Below are positions 20,852-28,712 of a DNA stretch of 64,000 bases, one piece after another (the stretch's first letter is position 1; each line of letters opens with the position of its first letter). The stretch comes from Trichomonas vaginalis G3 (taxonomy: Eukaryota; Parabasalia; Trichomonadida; Trichomonadidae). The notes under the pieces are model-generated. The model was not told the DNA's origin. It saw only the letters and a list, made by a program, of their open reading frames with translations, and ran no database searches. The translations under genes were made by a program, and so were the position numbers. The stretch is from NCBI RefSeq assembly GCF_026262505.1, contig NC_067207.1, forward strand, positions 21,110,082 to 21,174,081, given 5' to 3'.

Positions 20852-21046
20852 ATGTCCGAAGACTCGAAGGTGCAACACTTCCAAAATACCGACGAACTCA
20901 GAAGAGCAGCATGGCAGTATCTTCTTGACAACTTCTTTGAGTTCTCCAGGTACACCTTGGAAAATGCTGAAGAACTCCGACACAGAGAATTTGGAGAAAT
21001 TGCACTCCAATACTACCTTGACAAACAAAGGGTAAACAAAGGGTAA
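20852..21046 (+). CDS. Maverick 64-aa protein, unknown
   Basis: MSEDSKVQHFQNTDELRRAA is the start of a small helical, charged protein. It starts after GTTATTTTTTCATG. First of a run of genes (20852-24368) with visibly higher GC and more C/G-ending codons than the rest of the element. Confidence 0.6.
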   Translation: MSEDSKVQHFQNTDELRRAAWQYLLDNFFEFSRYTLENAEELRHREFGEIALQYYLDKQRVNKG

Positions 21047-21097
21047 AATAAGGGTAAAATAAGACTAAAAACTTAACGTTTAAAAAGTGACATTTTT

Positions 21098-21298
21098 ATG
21101 AGCTCCGAGTCACCGAGAAAACTTGGTCAGATGTTAGCAGCTTACTTCCCTGAGGAGGATGGAAGCGTTACATACGTAAGGTTCAAAAACAACGAACCTG
21201 GAATTGCGTACCAAATTCGCAATTACATGACCATGGAAGAGTACGAAAGGTTCCTACAAGAGAAACCAGCTCTAAACAACTCAGAAAAGAAAGAGTAA
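21098..21298 (+). CDS. Maverick 66-aa protein, unknown
   Basis: A small acidic protein (MSSESPRKLGQMLAAYFPEE...) with a possible short beta-rich part (GSVTYVRFKNNEPGIAYQIR). Start context GTGACATTTTTATG. No family recognised. Confidence 0.6.
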   Translation: MSSESPRKLGQMLAAYFPEEDGSVTYVRFKNNEPGIAYQIRNYMTMEEYERFLQEKPALNNSEKKE

Positions 21299-21361
21299 AA
21301 AGTTTAACTCGTAATTGTTTATTTTTTTACTTGTATGGGCAAGCTGCAAGAATGAAGTCAA

Positions 21362-21910
21362 CTATCTCGTCTTTGTCTTGACCAGTTGGACTGCTCTTGC
21401 GAGTACGTCTGTTTTGCGGTCTCCAGCTGGTGTCTGACCTTCGTAATTGCGCATGTTCTTGAGAGCTCCAACTGTAAATGGTTGTAGGATGAAGAGTCTC
21501 TCAGACTGCTTGAGGTAGTCTTCACGGTCACGAACCGAATCTGTGGTACGAGTCGAATCGGTCGATTTGAGGGAAGAGACTGAAAGCCTGTCGTCTTCCA
21601 TCGGGGCTGTGGCATAATCTTTGCGTAAACGGTTCAGACCTTCTTCGAACTCTTGGTCTCTCTTCGATTGGGATTGAGATTGGAATTGCTGGGGTGGAGC
21701 TTGTTGGAACATCCAAGGGTTGGGGAAGTAAGGCATAGGCTGAGGAGGAGGGTAGTTCGGGAAGCCTTGTGGTAGGTAGTAACCTTGAGGTGGAAATTGG
21801 TAGTAATTTGGTGGAGGGACTTGCTGGAACTGAGGTTGCTGAGGTGCAGGGGCTGGTGCTTTAGGTTCCTCTGGTTTGGGAATGGGCTCGGTTGGTGGTA
21901 CGTCGGACAT
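21362..21910 (-). CDS. Maverick Pro/Gln/Tyr-rich protein (182 aa)
   Basis: Residues 1-85 are very Pro/Gln-rich with PPP and PQG motifs (for example QVPPPNYYQFPPQGYYLPQG). The C-terminal half is charged, with Ser/Thr-rich (SVSSLKSTDSTRTTDS) and helical parts. It is probably a flexible linker or tegument-like protein; function unknown. It is divergent from the 22184 gene, and the 22-bp hairpin arrays lie between them. Confidence 0.65.
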   Translation of the reverse strand: MSDVPPTEPIPKPEEPKAPAPAPQQPQFQQVPPPNYYQFPPQGYYLPQGFPNYPPPQPMPYFPNPWMFQQAPPQQFQSQSQSKRDQEFEEGLNRLRKDYATAPMEDDRLSVSSLKSTDSTRTTDSVRDREDYLKQSERLFILQPFTVGALKNMRNYEGQTPAGDRKTDVLARAVQLVKTKTR

Positions 21911-21927
21911 CTGTTTGTGGCTTAACC

Positions 21928-22037
21928 GTCGGAAGGAAAAACCTTTCCTGTTGGAAGGAAAAACCTTTCCTGTTGGAAGGAAAAACTTTTCCTGTCGGAA
22001 GGAAAAACTTTTTCTGTCGGAAGGAAAAACTTTTCCT
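21928..22037. repeat. Five tandem 22-bp hairpin units
   Basis: Exactly five 22-bp units in tandem, each GTYGGAAGGAAAAACYTTTCCT with small changes. Each unit is itself a small hairpin (GGAAGG...CCTTTCC). They sit just upstream of the minus-strand 182-aa gene. Confidence 0.9.
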
Positions 22038-22112
22038 GAAGTTCGACCAAAAAGTTCTCAATTTTCGAAAATTTGAATGGTTTACGGACGGACAACTGGA
22101 AGAGTTCTTCCT

Positions 22113-22178
22113 GTCGTCGGGAAAATTTTTTCCAGTTGTCCGGAAAATATTTTCCAGTTGTCGGGAAAATATTTTCCT
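22113..22178. repeat. Three tandem 22-bp hairpin units, second family
   Basis: Three 22-bp units built around GTCGGGAAAATATTTTCC. They have the same period as the array at 21928-22037 but a different palindrome. They end 5 bp before the ATG at 22184. Confidence 0.9.
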
Positions 22179-22183
22179 GTCGG

Positions 22184-22573
22184 ATGGAAGGACTCGGAAT
22201 GCCAGAAGGATTTGACGAGGCAATTTACCTTATAGAGATAAATGAAGTTGTTAAGCAGTACTTGCGCAGGGTAATGAAGCCCAAGGTCAAGTTCACCAGT
22301 ATTTCTGGAAGGTCTACACTTCAGCTCGAGACTTCGACTGGAATTCCAATTCAAATACCAGACGGGACAGCCTACGACGACATAAAGGACGCCAAAAGAG
22401 AAGCTCTTGTTAAGTTCCTAAACAAACGTCCTTGGATAAAAATACCAAACAAGGAGAACCCCCTACCCCATATGAAATTGGCAATTCAGTCTCTCCTTCA
22501 CTTCTCGGGTCAGCCGTTCTACATAACCTGTGAAGGCGACATCCAACCAGTTCAGTCAACCTTAACGTTTTGA
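22184..22573 (+). CDS. Maverick 129-aa protein, unknown
   Basis: The chosen start MEGLGMPEGFDEAIYLIEIN lies right after the hairpin array; an in-frame upstream ATG would translate the array itself and is less likely. The protein is mixed alpha/beta (VKFTSISGRSTLQLETSTG) with no recognised family. Followed 27 bp later by the next gene. Confidence 0.6.
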   Translation: MEGLGMPEGFDEAIYLIEINEVVKQYLRRVMKPKVKFTSISGRSTLQLETSTGIPIQIPDGTAYDDIKDAKREALVKFLNKRPWIKIPNKENPLPHMKLAIQSLLHFSGQPFYITCEGDIQPVQSTLTF

Positions 22574-22600
22574 GTAAAAACATTTTTTTTCATTTTTTGA

Positions 22601-23185
22601 ATGAAGCAAGTTAAATTCGTCCCACACCAATCTCAATGGACCGATGAAGAGTTTCAAGCCATGGTTGAAGGCGTTGAGAACGACATAGACGGCGAACTTG
22701 AAGGAGCTCAAACCACAATTGCAACCAAAATTGCACAAGTCAAGGAACAGATAGCTCCACTTAAAGCTACCAAAGCTACTCTTGACCTCATGGATACTTA
22801 CCGTTTAGAAGTAAAGAGTGGAATAAGACAATTAAAATTAAAACTTCTAAACTACGAAGCTATACTCCAAAAGTTAGCAGAAATGAGAAGACTTTACCAG
22901 AGCTACTTACATGTAAGGGACTTACCTTCAAGCAGTCCGACCAAAGATGAATTTTCTGACATTGTCCCAATTTTGTCCGAAAGTCAGCTCAGATGTTTTG
23001 AACTGCTCCCAACATATCCAGAATATGAACGTTTGCCTGAACTCTTCCGCAATCTCAAAAAACGTTTTTTGGTTCTCATGTTCGAAACTTTTATCGGAAG
23101 AGACAACAAACGTTCAGAAGAAGAACAAGATATTATTTTAAACTTGTTGTATGACTTAACCGTCATAACAAGCTTTTTGAAGTAA
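22601..23185 (+). CDS. Maverick 194-aa coiled-coil protein
   Basis: Intact frame with a long helical, Gln/Glu/Lys-rich centre (EGAQTTIATKIAQVKEQIAP) likely to form a coiled coil, and a C-terminal helical domain. No family recognised. Part of the GC-richer plus-strand block. Confidence 0.65.
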   Translation: MKQVKFVPHQSQWTDEEFQAMVEGVENDIDGELEGAQTTIATKIAQVKEQIAPLKATKATLDLMDTYRLEVKSGIRQLKLKLLNYEAILQKLAEMRRLYQSYLHVRDLPSSSPTKDEFSDIVPILSESQLRCFELLPTYPEYERLPELFRNLKKRFLVLMFETFIGRDNKRSEEEQDIILNLLYDLTVITSFLK

Positions 23186-23217
23186 AACCGTCATTCTCAA
23201 ACCACTTCATTTTTTCG

Positions 23218-23919
23218 ATGTCCGAACAAGCACCGAAGCCGAACACAATGGCAGATGTCCTTTCAATGTTGCCAGACAAGCGCCCAGTTCAAATTCAAAT
23301 TTTGAATTTGAAAGCTCATCTGACAAACACCGTTAAGACTCTCCAAAGTAGTCTTATGGAAGAGATGAAGGGACTTAAAGGTGAGTTCCTCATGAACCAA
23401 GCTTCCAATGAGAAATGCCTGAATGATTTGACGGAAACCTTGCGCAATTACGAGAGAGAGAACCGAGACCTTGCCAGACTCATCTACCGTTTCTTCGAAG
23501 AGATAGACGCCATCTGGAAGGTACTCGGAAAGGACAGAACCTCCAACACCGTAATTCGTGAGTACCAAATTGAAGAAGGAATTGTCGAGGAAGAAGAGAA
23601 ACACGAAGAAGAAGAGGAAGAAGAGGAAGAAGAGAAACACGAAGAAGAGGAAGTTTGGGCAACCCTTGTTGCCGATGACGCTTACGAAATTTCCCAACCC
23701 TACCCATATCAAATCCGCAACAAGGAGACAGGCAAGGTTCTTACCCCAGTCCTCAACAACTTGGGACACTTGAACCTTAACCTTCGGAATCGCGGTTCAA
23801 TCTCCATGGGCAAGCTTGTCGCAATTCAATGGGTTCCAAATCCAGACAAGAAGACGAGGGTCAGACACATTGACGGTGACAAGCTCAACAACCGTAAGGA
23901 GAACCTCGAGTGGTTCTAA
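23218..23919 (+). CDS. Maverick HNH-type protein with coiled coil (233 aa)
   Basis: Residues 1-120 form a helical/coiled-coil part and ~120-145 a Glu-rich acidic stretch. The C-terminus (about 160-233) ends in VRHIDGDKLNNRKENLEWF, the hallmark H...N...N of HNH endonucleases of the phage NUMOD4/HNH type. It could be a nuclease or a DNA-binding derivative; the long acidic coiled-coil N-terminus is unusual for a homing endonuclease. Confidence 0.7.
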   Translation: MSEQAPKPNTMADVLSMLPDKRPVQIQILNLKAHLTNTVKTLQSSLMEEMKGLKGEFLMNQASNEKCLNDLTETLRNYERENRDLARLIYRFFEEIDAIWKVLGKDRTSNTVIREYQIEEGIVEEEEKHEEEEEEEEEEKHEEEEVWATLVADDAYEISQPYPYQIRNKETGKVLTPVLNNLGHLNLNLRNRGSISMGKLVAIQWVPNPDKKTRVRHIDGDKLNNRKENLEWF

Positions 23920-23990
23920 GAGTAAAAAAATTTTATTTTAGGGGGAAACCCCGAGTAAATTTAGGTGTTTAGTTCATTAAGTGGGTTAAA

Positions 23991-24242
23991 TTAAGGGTAA
24001 TTTGGACAAGTAGTTCCTGACCCTGAATTGGACTCTTTCGTCATCCCAGTTGCTAGGAGGTCGTCCCAGAGGAGTTGGTAGAATTGCCATTCCAAGGACG
24101 ATTTGTCCTCCCAGGCATTGAGGATGTACTGCTCGTAGAGTCTCATGACCTCTGCCTTGCACCAGACACCCTCTCCCTTGGAACGTAAGGCTTCTTCGAA
24201 GTGCTCGAATGCGATTGGCTGCGGGACCATCTGAAATGACAC
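23991..24242 (-). CDS. Maverick small protein (83 aa), frame uncertain
   Basis: The frame from MSFQMVPQPIAFEHFEEALR has protein-like composition (helical, Trp-rich: WCKAEVMRLYEQYILNAW). An overlapping frame gives Arg/Ser-rich, unlikely protein. The true start may lie further upstream and the gene may be damaged. Confidence 0.4.
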   Translation of the reverse strand: MSFQMVPQPIAFEHFEEALRSKGEGVWCKAEVMRLYEQYILNAWEDKSSLEWQFYQLLWDDLLATGMTKESNSGSGTTCPNYP

Positions 24243-24260
24243 TTTTTGTCCGTTTGGTCA

Positions 24261-24368
24261 ATGTTCGTGTCTCGTGCCATAGTCGACGAAAATACAAACA
24301 AACAGGTTATATATGAGTTTGAGACCAAGAATGGTGTAACTCGACCTGTCCGATTCAAATTCGAATAA
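24261..24368 (+). CDS. Possible 35-aa ORF
   Basis: Short frame MFVSRAIVDENTNKQVIYEF continuing to RFKFE and TAA. Beta-hairpin-like composition. It overlaps the upstream region of the minus-strand 83-aa gene. Low support. Confidence 0.25.
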   Translation: MFVSRAIVDENTNKQVIYEFETKNGVTRPVRFKFE

Positions 24369-24374
24369 AAATTT

Positions 24375-26528
24375 TTATTTCATGCAATGTTTTATTTCTG
24401 TGCCGTCTTCAAGTATGCCCCAGTACTTACGCTTGGAGAGGACATGAACTTCGGTGAAAATTTTGTCCAATTTGAATTGACCCATCTTTTCACCGACTAA
24501 ACCCATTTCAATGAGTTTGTTGTATCCTTCTTCGTTCGTCATGAGTGCGTCAATGTTCTCATAGTAAACCTTCACTTTGGATTTGACTTCGGAGAAGAAT
24601 TTGTTGTAGTTGTCAAGGACTGCCTTTGCGAACTGAGGATAGGACCAATGTTCGACAATAGGTTTTAATGTGGTTACTAAGCCACTTTGACCTTGAGTGA
24701 ATTCGTACTTCAAAACAAAAGGAGAAAACCTTTCAACAAAGTTGTCGACCTTCTCATAATGTTTACTCTTCATCTCTTGAGGTTTCTTTATGGAATATCC
24801 CCATGTCGAATTCATAAGCAATTTGAGTGTCATTGCAAGTTTGGGGTTTGAAGCTTTCCTAATATCATACAGTTGTTGTATGACTTTTCCAACTGTATAG
24901 TTCCTTCCTGGGAACTCACCGTCTTCGTTTGGAATTCCAGTCGGGATATATTGGACAAACCTCATGTATGCAGCGTTAAGGTCGACATAGTATATCTTTT
25001 CATCTGAGTCGAACTTGTCGCATCCAATCGGACCAGTTCGTGGAAATTCAAGCGAGTCTCTTATCTTCTGAGAAACTTCTCCTGTTATCTCATAAACATC
25101 GTCGAAGCAACCTGTTTCATATAAAACCTTCTGAGCTAACTCTGATGCTCTCCAATACAATTTGACGTCGATTGGATTTCTCAATGGAAGTTTGTTTATA
25201 GCATCTTGAAGTTCTTGCAACCTCATTGGAAGTTCTTCTGGTTCAGGTTGGTATCCGAACAATCCAACTCCTTTTGGAACTGTGTACTTCTTTTGTACTA
25301 GAACTTTGTCTGGAACAACTTTTGGTCTTGCTAACAATGAAAAGTTTGTTTCGTCTTTTGGTACAAAAGTTTCTGTCAGCTTGTCATCTGGAATTGGTTC
25401 CAACAAGCCTTTCTCGAAAAGAATGTTAACAGCTCTGACAATGTTGCACTTGCCTTTTCCGAACAATGGGTTTGTAAGACTTTCGTTCAACATGAAGTGG
25501 TTGTGGACAAGTACAATCTTCAACCATGGCAATTTGAAGTCAACAACATAGTCGTCATGTGAAGAACCTTTAGCTGTAGGTATGTTGACTCGGATATTCA
25601 CATTTGCCAACGGTGCAATTTTTGCCAATTGACCTCTGAGAATGTACCTTGTCTTCACACATGACTCAAGATACTTCATCTTCTCATCTGTAACAAGACC
25701 AGAGTTCCTGAGACATGTAAGAATACAAGGTTCATTGACAATTGTTTCAATTGAATTGTAAATTCCATACCTTGTCAAGTCAATGTCAGACTTATTTATG
25801 AACGGGAAGTATCCAGCATGTTGTCTGACTGCTTGAGGGTTCGGTTGGTACCATTCAAATTTTACACTTGCAATTCCTTCAATTGCATTCAAAATGTCTG
25901 AGTCGGAGTCAACCATTTGTTCTCTCTTTGTAGTCTTGAAAGCGTCAAGAAGCATTGCAGCTGTTGTGACATTGCCATGTGCATAGTAAATGTGACCATC
26001 CAAATCTGTTATGGTCAATCTGAGATTGTATCCTTTCTTATTTCCATCTTGTATGGCAGCAAGTACACCCATGAAGCCTTCTTTGTTCTTTCCTTCGTCA
26101 AAGTTTACTGTAAAGGTTCGACCAGATGTAATTTGACTTCTAACTTCACGGTACTTTTCATATGCATATCTTGTTCTTTCCATGGGAGCATGTTTGTCTT
26201 CACCTTTTCCTTTTTTCCTTCTCAAAGGATGCAATTGTTCGTCATGTTTCCAGTAGAATCTGGCAAAGCCGTCGTGTCCTTCAACTTGAGGCTCACTAAC
26301 ATCGAAAGGCATGTCCATAAGACGTTCTTCTTCTAACCTCTCTAATCTGTTTGGATAATTTGCGCGTGCTGTTTCTAAGTCCATTTCATAGCGAAGACCA
26401 GACAATTTGTCATAGACTTTTATGGGTCTTCCCTTCCTATATTTAAACTTCTTTGAAACTCTCCAACCATATCTTTCTAACTCTGCTTTTATTCTAGCAG
26501 ACCTTCTATCCATTCTATACGGGGGCAT
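24375..26528 (-). CDS. Maverick protein-primed family B DNA polymerase (717 aa)
   Basis: The start MPPYRMDRRSARIKAELERY at 26528 follows the TTTTTATTTTTATAAAAATG context; an upstream in-frame Met would overlap the next gene. Visible landmarks are the palm motif YYVDLNAAYMRF (motif A) and KLAMTLKLLMNSTWGYSIKK (motif B), as in protein-primed PolB of Mavericks. The N-terminal ~130 basic residues may include a terminal-protein-like region. The enzyme copies the element from its ends. The frame is long and open; it is shorter than many Maverick polymerases. Confidence 0.85.
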   Translation of the reverse strand: MPPYRMDRRSARIKAELERYGWRVSKKFKYRKGRPIKVYDKLSGLRYEMDLETARANYPNRLERLEEERLMDMPFDVSEPQVEGHDGFARFYWKHDEQLHPLRRKKGKGEDKHAPMERTRYAYEKYREVRSQITSGRTFTVNFDEGKNKEGFMGVLAAIQDGNKKGYNLRLTITDLDGHIYYAHGNVTTAAMLLDAFKTTKREQMVDSDSDILNAIEGIASVKFEWYQPNPQAVRQHAGYFPFINKSDIDLTRYGIYNSIETIVNEPCILTCLRNSGLVTDEKMKYLESCVKTRYILRGQLAKIAPLANVNIRVNIPTAKGSSHDDYVVDFKLPWLKIVLVHNHFMLNESLTNPLFGKGKCNIVRAVNILFEKGLLEPIPDDKLTETFVPKDETNFSLLARPKVVPDKVLVQKKYTVPKGVGLFGYQPEPEELPMRLQELQDAINKLPLRNPIDVKLYWRASELAQKVLYETGCFDDVYEITGEVSQKIRDSLEFPRTGPIGCDKFDSDEKIYYVDLNAAYMRFVQYIPTGIPNEDGEFPGRNYTVGKVIQQLYDIRKASNPKLAMTLKLLMNSTWGYSIKKPQEMKSKHYEKVDNFVERFSPFVLKYEFTQGQSGLVTTLKPIVEHWSYPQFAKAVLDNYNKFFSEVKSKVKVYYENIDALMTNEEGYNKLIEMGLVGEKMGQFKLDKIFTEVHVLSKRKYWGILEDGTEIKHCMK

Positions 26529-26557
26529 TTTTATAAAAATAAAAAAATGTTTTTTCT

Positions 26558-27142
26558 TTACTTTACATAACCACCTGCTGCCATAAGTCTTTGACGCCAA
26601 CCCATACCAGCTAATGAAGGTTGACTTGGTTTAGTTTGGAAACTAAACTTTGGTTTTGGTTTATCTTCAGTTTTTGGTTTTTCTTCTTCTATCGGTTTTT
26701 CGTCACTTTTCGGTTCCTCTGACTTTACCTCACTTGCAGGTATGGTTGTGTCGTCAACATCTTCATAAATATCATATGCCATCTGTTTTTGTTTTCCTTT
26801 CAACTTTTTGTGTTTGTTGTAAAGTTTAGAATATTTCGACTCTAAGTCAATGAGATGTTCTATAATGAACTGTTGGTCAGTGAAGTAAACTTTTCCATCT
26901 GTTGTCTCGAAAGCTCCTTCAGACTTCAATATTTTATTTGTGAGAGTCTGTTTCTTTTTTGAGATACTAGCCGTTCCATTTCTATGAAAAGTGACTTTGT
27001 AGTTAGGGTTTGTATTTCCAGACCTGGCACTTTCTATTATTGAATTTTTCTCTTCATCTGTAAGTTCTTTGACAGGTTTTGACAATGGTTCTGAACTTTT
27101 TGTTTGTGGTGTCAAATCTACCGTTTCAACTTCTTCGGTCAT
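26558..27142 (-). CDS. Maverick 194-aa charged protein, unknown
   Basis: MTEEVETVDLTPQTKSSEPL starts a protein with a small folded-looking centre (NYKVTFHRNGTASISKKKQT), then a Lys-rich coiled part and a Lys/Glu/Pro-rich tail (EEEKPKTEDKPKPKF). Start context TTTTTACTGAGATGAAATG, the same as the next gene upstream. Function unknown; probably virion-associated or a DNA-binding accessory. Confidence 0.65.
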   Translation of the reverse strand: MTEEVETVDLTPQTKSSEPLSKPVKELTDEEKNSIIESARSGNTNPNYKVTFHRNGTASISKKKQTLTNKILKSEGAFETTDGKVYFTDQQFIIEHLIDLESKYSKLYNKHKKLKGKQKQMAYDIYEDVDDTTIPASEVKSEEPKSDEKPIEEEKPKTEDKPKPKFSFQTKPSQPSLAGMGWRQRLMAAGGYVK

Positions 27143-27160
27143 TTCATCTCAGTAAAAATT

Positions 27161-27316
27161 TTAGTTTGTTTTGTTTTCAACTGGTTGTTTAGGTTTTTTA
27201 AGTCGGTCTAAAACTTCCTGAGGTATAGGAAGAACTTGACAAACACGTGGTTGTGTAACTGCTGGAAGCCGACAAATCCATCTTGAACCCATTTGTCTCA
27301 ATGCTGTATTGTTCAT
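27161..27316 (-). CDS. Maverick 51-aa protein, unknown
   Basis: MNNTALRQMGSRWICRLPAV... ends KPKQPVENKTN. Too short for most gene callers, but it has the same start context (ACTGAGATGAAATG) as the gene at 27142 and sits neatly between two genes. Pro-rich and basic. Confidence 0.5.
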   Translation of the reverse strand: MNNTALRQMGSRWICRLPAVTQPRVCQVLPIPQEVLDRLKKPKQPVENKTN

Positions 27317-27335
27317 TTCATCTCAGTAAAAAACT

Positions 27336-27737
27336 TTACATTCCCCAAGTTTGAGGCGGTTGAGGTTGGTTATTGTTTACCCATTGTTGTGCATGGTTAT
27401 ATCCTCTGTTAAAGAATCTTTCACCTTGGTCCATATAGTGTCCTGCTTGGTTATAGTAGTCATTTGCTTTGTTATAGTAGTTTCCTGCTTGTCTTCCTAC
27501 ATTGTCCATCCATCCTTGAACTTTTCCTCTTGTTTCAGGATTTGGAATAAGATTTGCTGCATCTCGTGCTACATCCCAACCTTTCTGTACAGTTTGTATA
27601 ATAGGTTGTGCTTTCTCTTTAAGTATACCTAATGTACTCAAAATCTTCCTTCCAACTCCAAATACACCTCTGGCTATTGTTCCCACTGCGGGCAAAAATC
27701 TGGATGCAACTCCTGCTAATGCGCCAAATAAACCCAT
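27336..27737 (-). CDS. Maverick small amphipathic virion-type protein (133 aa)
   Basis: It starts MGLFGALAGVASRFLPAVGT, a glycine-rich amphipathic N-terminus with Gly2, followed by helical and Asn/Gln/Tyr-rich segments (NKANDYYNQAGHYMDQGERF). It resembles in style the minor membrane-active or core proteins of adenovirus-like viruses. A second protein with the same kind of N-terminus lies at 30870-31112. The analogy is inferred. Confidence 0.55.
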   Translation of the reverse strand: MGLFGALAGVASRFLPAVGTIARGVFGVGRKILSTLGILKEKAQPIIQTVQKGWDVARDAANLIPNPETRGKVQGWMDNVGRQAGNYYNKANDYYNQAGHYMDQGERFFNRGYNHAQQWVNNNQPQPPQTWGM

Positions 27738-27754
27738 TTCTTATAGGGTAAAAA

Positions 27755-28712
27755 ATGACGAATCCAAACAAGGACCCCTATGTTTCTAAAGCGACAAAGA
27801 AAGCACTCATGTAAAAATCTTTAGTTCAACACCAAATGCTTGGTTTATGGATATCTTGGAAAACATTCCGAGGTATAGAGAAGATGGACCACCATACTGG
27901 CTAATATTTGTCGGTCAAAACACAAGATACTGTGAAGCCATACCATTATGGTCCAAAAATATTTTAGATGTGAAAACTGCTTTGACAATATTCGTTGACA
28001 AATACCATCCAACAAAACTGACATCTGACTGTGAAGTTCTTTCAAATCAGATGATGTAAAAAACTATCTGCGTTCAAAAAATGTAAACCAATATTTCATT
28101 GTCGACCAAAACCATTCTGCTCTTGGTGTCATTGACAGTTGTATAAAAATCTTAAGAGACTTAAATCAACCACAAGGTGGTGAGGTAGATGAAATGTCAT
28201 ATGACGACAAATATAGGCACTTCTCCATGGCAAAGATGAGACAAGTTTTAAATATTTACAATAGCCGTAAACAAAAAGGTTTGGGAAACCACTCCCCCGA
28301 AGAAATGAAAAACAACCCTGACTTAGAGAAAGACTATATATTTAATAGTTTAGTCAAAAGAGACAAACAAGAAAGAATGCCAGGCTTCAAACTTCAGAAA
28401 GGTGACAAAGTAAAAATAGAAATACCTAAACGCGACCCATATGAAAATACTATTGACTATGACAACAATGGGAACTCGACAGGTACTCACCTTCGTGTTC
28501 GTAAAAATAGAAGAAAGTATACAAGAGAATATTATGAAGTTTTAGGCAAACATGGCAAAATGTACAGACTGCAAGCAGAAGATAAAACTACTATTGTCAG
28601 ACCTCGTTTCAAACTTGTCAAAGTTCAAGGTGGTATACTTTCAAAGACAGTTCCTAACAAATATAAGACAACTCCTGACGAATATGCTAAAGAAGTTGAA
28701 AATGACGACTAA
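27755..28712 (+). pseudogene. Maverick retroviral-like integrase (c-integrase), broken
   Basis: It starts MTNPNKDPYVSKATKKAL at 27755. Core-domain strings include DGPPYWLIFVGQNTRYCEAI and KYHPTKLTSDCEVLSNQ, with a second catalytic-type Asp in LTSD. The C-terminal part (FKLQKGDKVKIEIPKRDPYE) looks like the SH3/chromo-like tail. It would insert the element with a 5-6 bp duplication, as seen here. The gene is broken. Confidence 0.75.

Noticed and set aside
21928-22178. CRISPR-like array (22-bp units)
   Set aside because: Units are directly adjacent palindromes with no unique spacers, and no cas-type gene is nearby.
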